A stretch of DNA of 19,788 nucleotides from FEN-1297 sp046704565 (lineage in GTDB: Bacteria; Bacteroidota; Ignavibacteria; Ignavibacteriales; Ignavibacteriaceae). The position numbers and the translations under genes were made by a program. Each line of letters starts with the position of its first letter. Within the stretch, counting starts at the first letter, position 1. The notes under the pieces were generated by a model that saw nothing but the letters and a program-made list of their open reading frames with translations, was not told where the DNA came from and searched no databases. The DNA lies in NCBI GenBank assembly GCA_046704565.1, contig JBJKRP010000084.1, positions 1 through 19,788 of the forward strand, in the 5' to 3' direction. Positions 14,601-19,788 of this stretch are shown here, in pieces.

Positions 14601-16241
14601 TTATTCCTGTTCAGTAGATTTTTTTTTATCTTCCGCGTATTGAAGAGAAGCCTTAACAAACTGCCTGAATAAAGGATGAGCCTTGGTAGCCCGGGACTTT
14701 AGTTCAGGATGGAACTGGCAGCCTAGGAACCACCTGTATCCCGGAAGCTCCATAATCTCTACAAGTTCTCTGTCGGGTGAAACACCGCTCAACACCATCC
14801 CATGCTCAACAAGCTTTGCCCTGAACTTATTGTTGACTTCATATCGGTGTCTGTGCCGTTCCGAAATTAAATTGGATTTGTACGCTTCCATAGCCTTTGT
14901 CCCATCCTGTACCGCGCAGGGATAAGCACCGAGCCGCATGGTCGCGCCCATATTCTTTACGTTTTTCTGATCGGGCATCAAATCTATAACGCTGTAGTTA
15001 TTCTTTTTAAATTCGGAACTGTGCGCCTTGCTTATACCGCAGACGTTTCGTGCAAATTCAATTACCGCGCACTGCATTCCAAGGCAGATACCAAAATAAG
15101 GCAGGTCGTTCTCGCGTGCATATTGTACGGCTCTAATCTTACCTTCGATGCCGCGCTCGCCGAAGCCGGGAGCTACCAGCAGCCCGCTGACACCTTTCAG
15201 AAGCACAGCAGGTTCCTCCGTATCGAATAGCTCTGCACTTATAGTTCTTACTTTCACCTTTGCATTATTCTCTGCACCGGCATGAATGAAAGCTTCCATG
15301 ATACTTTTGTATGCGTCCATATGGTCTACATATTTTCCGCAGAGCGCTATCTCAACAGTCCTGGTCGGATTTTTTACTTTTGAAACAAAATTCTCCCAGT
15401 CGTCAAGTCTGCTTTTTCTATCAGGGAGGTGCAGCCTGTTTATGACGAGCTGATCAAGCTTCTCTTTGCTAAATACCAGGGGCACTTCATAAATTGATGA
15501 GCAGTCATATGCAGAAATAACCTCTTTGGAATCGACATTGCAAAAGAGCGCAATCTTATCCCTTAATTCTTTTGCCAGCTTTTTCTCCGATCGGCAAATC
15601 AAGACATCAGGCTGTATCCCGAGCTCAAGCAGATTTTTGACACTGTGCTGCGTAGGCTTTGTCTTTACTTCTCCGGCTGAAGCAATATACGGCACAAGAG
15701 TAACGTGAATACTCATTGTATTCTTTCTTCCGAACTGCATCATCAACTGTCTGATAGCCTCGATGAAGGGAAGGCTTTCGATATCGCCGACCGTTCCGCC
15801 TATCTCGCTGATGATGATATCGTACTCACCAAGCTCGCTTAGCTTTGTCATCCGCTGCTTTATCTCATCGGTAATATGAGGAATAACCTGGACTGTCGCG
15901 CCAAGGTAATCGCCTCTGCGCTCCTTTGTAATAACATCATTATAAACCTGACCGGTAGTGGTATTATTCAGCTTGGTCATGTTTACATCAAGGAAGCGCT
16001 CGTAATGACCGAGATCGAGATCGGTTTCAGCGCCGTCATCCGTAACATAAACCTCACCGTGCTGGAACGGGTTCATCGTTCCCGGGTCAACATTAATATA
16101 AGGATCAAATTTCTGAATTGTAACTTTGAAGCCGCGCTGCTTAAGAAGAAGACCTAATGACGAGGCAGTTATTCCTTTTCCTAACGAGGATACAACACCG
16201 CCTGTAACGAAAATAAATTTAACTTTGTTTCTGGGGGACAT
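14601..16241 (-). CDS. pyrG: CTP synthase (glutamine hydrolysing)
   Basis: PyrG aminates UTP to CTP using ATP and glutamine. The 546-residue length is standard. The N-terminal synthetase domain opens with the P-loop-like VTGGVVSSLGKGITASSLG (12-30), followed by QKFDPYINVDPGTMNPFQHG and DLDLGHYERF. The C-terminal class I glutamine amidotransferase domain has the intact catalytic triad Cys386 (FGICLGMQ), His511 and Glu513 (FHPELKS). ATG 16241 lacks a Shine-Dalgarno, and a Bacteroidota-type promoter lies only about 20 bp upstream, implying a very short, SD-less leader. It supplies CTP downstream of the UMP made by pyrF in the same window. Confidence 0.97.
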   Translation of the reverse strand: MSPRNKVKFIFVTGGVVSSLGKGITASSLGLLLKQRGFKVTIQKFDPYINVDPGTMNPFQHGEVYVTDDGAETDLDLGHYERFLDVNMTKLNNTTTGQVYNDVITKERRGDYLGATVQVIPHITDEIKQRMTKLSELGEYDIIISEIGGTVGDIESLPFIEAIRQLMMQFGRKNTMSIHVTLVPYIASAGEVKTKPTQHSVKNLLELGIQPDVLICRSEKKLAKELRDKIALFCNVDSKEVISAYDCSSIYEVPLVFSKEKLDQLVINRLHLPDRKSRLDDWENFVSKVKNPTRTVEIALCGKYVDHMDAYKSIMEAFIHAGAENNAKVKVRTISAELFDTEEPAVLLKGVSGLLVAPGFGERGIEGKIRAVQYARENDLPYFGICLGMQCAVIEFARNVCGISKAHSSEFKKNNYSVIDLMPDQKNVKNMGATMRLGAYPCAVQDGTKAMEAYKSNLISERHRHRYEVNNKFRAKLVEHGMVLSGVSPDRELVEIMELPGYRWFLGCQFHPELKSRATKAHPLFRQFVKASLQYAEDKKKSTEQE

Positions 16242-16260
16242 TTTTACCGTTTTTGTTTTC

Positions 16261-16291
16261 CAAATATAGAATATCTAAAAAAGAATATCAA
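16261..16291 (-). promoter_or_regulatory. Bacteroidota-type promoter of pyrG
   Basis: On the minus strand TTG (16291-16289), a 20-bp spacer and TATATTTG (16268-16261) match the -33/-7 consensus of the Bacteroidota primary sigma factor, with a perfect TAnnTTTG box. The expected start is near 16255, leaving a leader of about 15 nt without a Shine-Dalgarno. This is the best promoter match in the window. Confidence 0.65.
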
Positions 16292-16391
16292 TTTAAATCT
16301 TTCAAAAAGACGGCTTTCTCGAAATTTTTTTTCCCCCGGAGTATCATTAATAGAAAGCCCGCATACGGCTAACGTTTATTGAATAATTGTT

Positions 16392-16439
16392 TTGAGGATT
16401 GAGCATTGAAAATGAAAGCATTCATTGCTCAATCCTCAA
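16392..16439 (-). terminator. Long hairpin just downstream of the citrate synthase gene
   Basis: The arms TTGAGGATTGAGCA (16392-16405) and TGCTCAATCCTCAA (16426-16439) are 14 bp perfect inverted repeats. The stem can continue inward for 4 bp (TGAA/TTCA) after one mismatch. The 20-nt interval is itself partly symmetrical. It lies 3 nt after the citrate synthase TGA, so it probably ends or protects that mRNA. There is no U-run on either strand, so it is not a textbook intrinsic terminator. A decayed palindromic repeat element is the alternative. Confidence 0.5.
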
Positions 16440-16442
16440 CAA

Positions 16443-17720
16443 TCAATTATTTGAAACAAGGTCCTTTACAAACTGAGTCGTTACTGATTTCGGTCTGATA
16501 ATCGGGTTTAGCAATGCTCTGTTCACTACAGCCTGCGCAGCCAAACCGAGACTCCTGGAAACCGCAAATACCACCGTATAGTAAGAAAATTCTTTTAACC
16601 CGTAATGATAAAGCATAGAGCCGGAGGCAGCGTCCACGTTCGGATAAGGATTCTTTATCTTTTCTACTTTCTTCAATTCTCCCGGAACAACTTCAAAAAT
16701 TGTTCTCACGGTTTTAAATATAGCATCATCCGGAAAATACTTCTTGCCGAAATTCAGGAATGCTTCAAACCTGGGATCAGTAACGCGCAAGACAGCATGA
16801 CCATAACCCGGTATTACCTTGCCTGAATTTAAAGTATCCCAAACAATTTCTTTAATTTGTTCTTGGGTCGGAGCGCCGCCGAACTTTTTCATAATTTCGA
16901 GAATCCACTTTAAGCTCTCCTGGTTTGCAAGACCGTGAAGCGGACCGGCTAACCCGTTAAACCCGCCTGATAAGGAATAGTACAAATCAGACAGAGCAGA
17001 ATTGATTGTCTGTGTTGTTAATGCGCTAACGTTTCCGCCCTCATGATCGCAATGAGCCACAAGATAAAGCCGCATCAGGTCGCGGAATTCTTCGCCTCCG
17101 TCGATGCCGAGCATATGAACATAATCACCCGTTATATCCATATCAGGGTCCGGTGCAATTCTATCGCCCTTGTTAAATCTTAGACGGTAAACAGCCGCCG
17201 CAACAGCCGGGATTCTTGCCGCAATATTTAATGCATCCTCAAGCGTCGCTTTCCAATAGTCTTCCTTCTTTAGCCCGCTTTCATACTGGCTGGAGAAGAC
17301 AGACTCTTTCTGCATCGAGAGGATAGCCGTATCGAGCATTGCCATCGGGTGAGAATCTTTAGGCATTGCTTTCAGAACTTCCCAAACATAAGCAGGTACT
17401 TCCTTTCGCCCTCTAATATCCTTTGTGAAATCCTTGAGCTCAGCTTCCGAGGGCAAGTCTCCTGTTAATAAAAGATAAAAAATTTCTTCCGGCGTCTTAT
17501 CAACCAGCTTGATAAGATGAGTTCCGCGAATGATCAGACCTTCGTCCTGAGGTACACGGGACGTATCGCAGATTAACGAGCGGACGCCCCGCATTCCACC
17601 ATAAGCTTGAGCTATTGTAACTTCCGATAAGATCCTGTTCCCGCCTTTTTCAACCAATGATCTGGCTTCCTGTCTCCATATCGCAATTTTTTTATTGAGA
17701 TTTTCAAAAATAACTGACAT
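16443..17720 (-). CDS. gltA: Citrate synthase, eukaryotic (mitochondrial) type I
   Basis: This enzyme condenses oxaloacetate and acetyl-CoA to citrate, the entry step of the TCA cycle. The 425-residue sequence follows the mitochondrial type rather than the hexameric NADH-regulated E. coli type. Recognisable stretches include TIAQAYGGMRGVRSL, HCDHEGGNVSALT, GPLHGLANQE, IPGYGHAVLR and NPYPNVDAASG. Active-site residues line up with pig heart citrate synthase at a constant offset of 12: His226, His262, His308, Asp363, Arg389 and Arg409 correspond to His238, His274, His320, Asp375, Arg401 and Arg421. ATG 17720 follows AAAGGA. A promoter match and a 201-bp upstream region indicate its own transcription unit. 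Confidence 0.95.
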   Translation of the reverse strand: MSVIFENLNKKIAIWRQEARSLVEKGGNRILSEVTIAQAYGGMRGVRSLICDTSRVPQDEGLIIRGTHLIKLVDKTPEEIFYLLLTGDLPSEAELKDFTKDIRGRKEVPAYVWEVLKAMPKDSHPMAMLDTAILSMQKESVFSSQYESGLKKEDYWKATLEDALNIAARIPAVAAAVYRLRFNKGDRIAPDPDMDITGDYVHMLGIDGGEEFRDLMRLYLVAHCDHEGGNVSALTTQTINSALSDLYYSLSGGFNGLAGPLHGLANQESLKWILEIMKKFGGAPTQEQIKEIVWDTLNSGKVIPGYGHAVLRVTDPRFEAFLNFGKKYFPDDAIFKTVRTIFEVVPGELKKVEKIKNPYPNVDAASGSMLYHYGLKEFSYYTVVFAVSRSLGLAAQAVVNRALLNPIIRPKSVTTQFVKDLVSNN

Positions 17721-17769
17721 TACTTTTCCTTTAATTAACGCTGTGAATAAATTCTCCTCTTTCCGGCGG

Positions 17770-17800
17770 TAAAATTACTCGTTTTTGTTTTTCAATACAA
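17770..17800 (-). promoter_or_regulatory. Bacteroidota-type promoter of the citrate synthase gene
   Basis: On the minus strand TTG (17800-17798), a 20-bp spacer and TAATTTTA (17777-17770) fit the -33/-7 pattern, with one mismatch at the last position of TAnnTTTG. The predicted start near 17763 gives a leader of about 43 nt that includes the AAAGGA Shine-Dalgarno. Confidence 0.5.
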
Positions 17801-17882
17801 CAAGGATAATTAGTTTTTCTTATTAGTTTTCAATAAAACGGATCAATTTAATATTAATTTAATGCAGAGCACTATAGTCCCC

Positions 17883-17914
17883 GGATAGAAGGCTTTGGAA
17901 CAAGCCTTCTATTC
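17883..17914 (-). terminator. Strong hairpin downstream of the DUF6588-like gene
   Basis: GGATAGAAGGCTT (17883-17895) and AAGCCTTCTATTC (17902-17914) form a 13-bp stem with one G-U pair and a 6-nt loop. It begins 7 bp after the TAA at 17922 of the minus-strand gene, the place expected of a transcription terminator. There is no following U-run on the minus strand, so the mechanism is uncertain. It also separates that gene from the citrate synthase promoter. Confidence 0.6.
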
Positions 17915-17921
17915 TACCGTA

Positions 17922-18932
17922 TTATAAAATCTTGTAACCTATTCCGATATTAATAACATTTATGCTTGATATATTAAGATCAGCATTAATAAAAAAATCA
18001 CCGAGATTAACGGCACCGCCGGCTAATATTCTGAAGTTGTTTTTACCATGTAAAGAGAAATTTATATTGACTCTGTACATGTTCCCATTGTTGGAATTTG
18101 ACGGAGGGATATAAGTATAGTCAACATTCAGAATGCTGCTTTCAAACTGTAGTGCGCCGTATAGATCAAATATTCCGATTCCTTTGCTGACCTCTATGCC
18201 TGCAGTATACGTTGAAGCGGATAAGAATTCATTCCCGTTTGTATCGTCAATGCTAAATTTCTGAAAGGAAAATTCTGCGGCTGCATTAAGCGGGAGCGAA
18301 CGGAAATACTGGCTCAGGTTATGTCTTATTCCGAAGCCGAAGTACCCGGTCGATCCGACATTCCCGATATGGACAGCGGGAAACCAGCGGATGAAAATTT
18401 CGCTTCCGAGGAAGTCACCGATATTTAATTGGGGAACGAAGAGAGGCACGATGTTAGTGTTGGCAACGCTGCCAAAAGTATCGTATTCCCTGGTCTGATG
18501 AACCGGGAATCCAAACAGACCGCCGACATTCAGCGTATCATTAATATCTATGATCGCCTTCCCCGGTTCAGTGCTTCCGAAAATTGTCGGTGCATTATTT
18601 ACGGTGGCTTTTGCGGCAACATTATAGCTTTGCCCGTTCGTATCTATAACAGCCGTTGTTTTGTAAACCGCACTAAAAGCCTTTTCTGCCGCCGGTACAA
18701 AAGCTCCGATTGACTGGATACTGAAAGAGATATGGAATCCATTGTCTTTATTTACAGCTAACTTTGCAGAATGAAAAAGCCCCGAATTAAATGCTGCGCC
18801 GTATGCATCAATAAAAGGCTGCAAATACGATTGGGCGTATTCGCCGGCAACCAGGCTTAGCTTTTTATTTAGGTCTTGTGAATATGCAGTTAAACTTATC
18901 AGAAGGACAAAAATTGTAATCGCTCTCTTCAT
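17922..18932 (-). CDS. Exported DUF6588-like protein, possible outer-membrane beta-barrel
   Basis: The protein has a signal peptide (MKRAITIFVLLISLTAYSQ) and about 336 residues in total. The mature part begins with a helical YAQSYLQPFIDAYGAAFNSG segment (about 28-47), the feature that makes me suggest DUF6588. It continues with alternating hydrophobic strands rich in Gly, Asn and aromatic residues (TGYFGFGIRHNLS, NFRILAGGAVNLGD) and ends in a strand, INIGIGYKIL, consistent with an outer-membrane beta-barrel. No enzymatic motif is visible. The frame extends to a TTG at 18953, but ATG 18932 gives a proper signal peptide and is preferred. No Shine-Dalgarno is seen. It is monocistronic, with a hairpin after its stop. 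Confidence 0.75.
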   Translation of the reverse strand: MKRAITIFVLLISLTAYSQDLNKKLSLVAGEYAQSYLQPFIDAYGAAFNSGLFHSAKLAVNKDNGFHISFSIQSIGAFVPAAEKAFSAVYKTTAVIDTNGQSYNVAAKATVNNAPTIFGSTEPGKAIIDINDTLNVGGLFGFPVHQTREYDTFGSVANTNIVPLFVPQLNIGDFLGSEIFIRWFPAVHIGNVGSTGYFGFGIRHNLSQYFRSLPLNAAAEFSFQKFSIDDTNGNEFLSASTYTAGIEVSKGIGIFDLYGALQFESSILNVDYTYIPPSNSNNGNMYRVNINFSLHGKNNFRILAGGAVNLGDFFINADLNISSINVINIGIGYKIL

Positions 18933-18967
18933 ACAGTAAAATGTTTTTCGCAATATAGCAATTTAGC

Positions 18968-18999
18968 CCGGGTAAATTTATGATATTCATATTTCCCGG
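18968..18999. repeat. Interrupted dyad upstream of the DUF6588-like gene
   Basis: CCGGG-T-AAAT (18968-18977) pairs with ATTTCCCGG (18991-18999) with one bulged base. Inside it, ATGA (18980-18983) pairs with TCAT (18987-18990) around a 3-nt loop. It lies 36 bp upstream of the preferred start of the minus-strand gene. It may be an operator or a 5'-leader hairpin. Confidence 0.4.
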
Positions 19000-19022
19000 A
19001 TTCCAGTCACATTAAAAACATA

Positions 19023-19040
19023 TACCTAAAGATTTAGGTA
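19023..19040. promoter_or_regulatory. Operator-like 18-bp perfect dyad
   Basis: TACCTAAA-GA-TTTAGGTA is a perfect inverted repeat with an 8-bp half-site and a 2-bp centre, too short a loop for an RNA hairpin. It lies between the two divergent genes, about 38 bp upstream of the TATATTTG box. The half-site TACCTAA recurs at 19171-19177. It probably binds a dimeric regulator; which one is unknown. Confidence 0.45.
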
Positions 19041-19077
19041 CAAATAATTTTATCAAAGATTATTAAGGAATAAATAA

Positions 19078-19085
19078 TATATTTG
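19078..19085 (+). promoter_or_regulatory. Possible -7 box of the Sel1-repeat gene
   Basis: TATATTTG is a perfect TAnnTTTG match, but no TTG lies 19 to 21 bp upstream. If used, the promoter may need an activator, for example at the dyad 38 bp away. The transcript would start near 19092 and have a leader of about 130 nt. Confidence 0.35.
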
Positions 19086-19101
19086 CATGATCTTAAAATA
19101 T

Positions 19102-19194
19102 ACTTCAGTTAAACCGGAATGCAGGCATCCACGTCTAATCTTCAGGTTGAAATGTTTCAAAGTTTTCCGGTACCTAATAAATCGCTACTGAAGT
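19102..19194 (+). ncRNA. Candidate structured 5' leader with nested stems
   Basis: Three nested pairings are visible. P1 is ACTTCAGT (19102-19109) with ACTGAAGT (19187-19194). P2 is ACCGGAA (19113-19119) with TTCCGGT (19165-19171). P3 is TTGAA (19147-19151) with TTCAA (19156-19160) around a 4-nt loop. A second CTTCAG at 19140-19145 could compete with P1 for CTGAAG (19188-19193), giving two exclusive folds. The stretch ends 27 nt before the TTG start of the exported protein. I do not recognise a known riboswitch class. The stems are short and chance is possible. Confidence 0.3.
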
Positions 19195-19221
19195 TTCATT
19201 CAACTAAATCAAAGAAAAAAT

Positions 19222-19788
19222 TTGGCTTTTAAGACCTATATAAATAGAAATAATTTCATAATATTAGTTATTATAACGGGGATAATTTCGATCTCCGCAA
19301 TAAACAGCATATTCGCCCAGGATACTACATCAAGCTTAGCTTTTAAAAAGAATAGACCGGATAACAGGGTATATTTCTATTACCATCCTGATCTTTCTTA
19401 CCAGTTGTGGCAGCAATTTAATCTTAAAAAGGAAGCCAACTCGGGCAATGCTCTTGCAGAGCATGAGCTTGGGCTCCGATATATTTTAGGCGAAGGCTTC
19501 CCAGCCGATACGGTTGAGGCGGCGTACTGGATACGAAAGGCTGCCAATCAAAATTTACCGGGTGCATGCTACAATTATGGAATTCTTCTTAACAACGGCT
19601 GGGGCGTTAAGTGGAATCCATTCCAGGCTTTCAAATATTTTTTGATTGCAGCACGCAACAGCATGCCTCAAGCCGAATATATAATCGGAATTTCTTACAC
19701 CGATAACCTGCTTGTCGAGCGAAACTGGTCAGAAGCATTTTATTGGATTAAAAAATCTGCCGACGACGGCTTTAAGCCCGCAAAAGAA
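19222..19788 (+). CDS. Exported Sel1-repeat protein, 3' end outside the window
   Basis: The frame is open to the window edge (189 codons shown). Residues about 1-33 form a signal peptide or anchor (hydrophobic IILVIITGIISISAINSIFA, then Q). After a linker come Sel1-like repeats, a TPR relative of about 36 residues: LGLRYILGEGFPADTVEAAY, then YGILLNNGWGVKWNPFQAFK, then IGISYTDNLLVERNWSEAFY. Each unit has the typical A..W/F..KAA ending. Sel1 proteins usually scaffold protein interactions. The only plausible start is TTG 19222, because there is no in-frame ATG before the signal peptide and a TGA lies at 19189. The ribosome site is only an A-rich AAAGAAAAAA. It diverges from the DUF6588-like gene. 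Confidence 0.75.
   Translation, partial: MAFKTYINRNNFIILVIITGIISISAINSIFAQDTTSSLAFKKNRPDNRVYFYYHPDLSYQLWQQFNLKKEANSGNALAEHELGLRYILGEGFPADTVEAAYWIRKAANQNLPGACYNYGILLNNGWGVKWNPFQAFKYFLIAARNSMPQAEYIIGISYTDNLLVERNWSEAFYWIKKSADDGFKPAKE

Noticed and set aside
15876..16157. Plus-strand open frame opposite the N-terminal part of pyrG
   Set aside because: It is antisense to the conserved synthetase domain and has no ribosome site or family resemblance.
18933..18953. TTG start extending the DUF6588-like protein by seven residues
   Set aside because: The extension would put a Cys and a second Met before a normal signal peptide. ATG 18932 begins exactly at the basic n-region, so the shorter form is preferred.
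1..19788. CRISPR arrays, tRNA or rRNA genes, insertion sequences, prophage or toxin-antitoxin and defence islands
   Set aside because: No direct-repeat array, cloverleaf with CCA-adjacent arm, transposase motif or defence-family domain was found. The gaps between genes are mostly under 300 bp and the content is housekeeping.

Overview
The window is a dense chromosomal housekeeping segment, probably from a member of the Bacteroidota/Chlorobiota/Ignavibacteriota group, with Ignavibacteria-like the best guess. Three things support this. Several genes are preceded by a TTG/TTTG element, a 20-bp spacer and a TAnnTTT(G) element, which is the Bacteroidota-type housekeeping promoter, rather than by TTGACA/TATAAT. 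DUF2851 and DUF6588-like proteins, families I associate with this group, are present. The order purN-purH-mreB-mreC-mreD-mrdA-rodA resembles that seen in this superphylum. No tRNA, rRNA, CRISPR array, transposase, integrase or phage gene was found.

Layout. Positions 1-151 hold no complete gene. clpS (minus) and an etfB-etfA-bifunctional nuclease operon (plus) diverge from a shared 146-bp region. The nuclease gene meets a DUF2851 gene tail to tail with only 3 bp between them. A 19-codon ORF with its own Shine-Dalgarno lies just upstream of the DUF2851 gene. From 4561 to 12947 runs a compact minus-strand cluster, in transcription order purN, purH, mreB, mreC, mreD, mrdA (PBP2), rodA, pyrF. It couples de novo purine and pyrimidine synthesis to the rod-shape/elongation machinery, with overlaps or gaps of 31 bp or less. 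Upstream on the same strand lie a secreted TPR protein gene, pyrG (CTP synthase) and a mitochondrial-type citrate synthase gene. The last two each have a good promoter match. At the right end a DUF6588-like exported protein (minus) and a truncated Sel1-repeat exported protein (plus) diverge from a 289-bp region rich in dyad symmetries.

How the genes work together. ETF carries electrons from flavin dehydrogenases to the quinone pool, and citrate synthase feeds the TCA cycle. PurN/PurH complete IMP synthesis, while PyrF makes UMP and PyrG makes CTP. MreBCD, PBP2 and RodA build lateral peptidoglycan. ClpS delivers N-degron substrates to ClpAP.

On the hunt: I see no complete new multi-gene system. 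The most interesting unexplained structure is the 19022-19221 stretch before the Sel1-repeat gene. It has an 18-bp perfect operator-like dyad, a -7-like TATATTTG box, and a putative leader RNA with nested stems and two mutually exclusive pairing partners. Other items worth checking are the 19-codon ORF, two long intergenic hairpins, the eukaryote-type citrate synthase and the unusually frequent TTG starts (six of 18 main genes).
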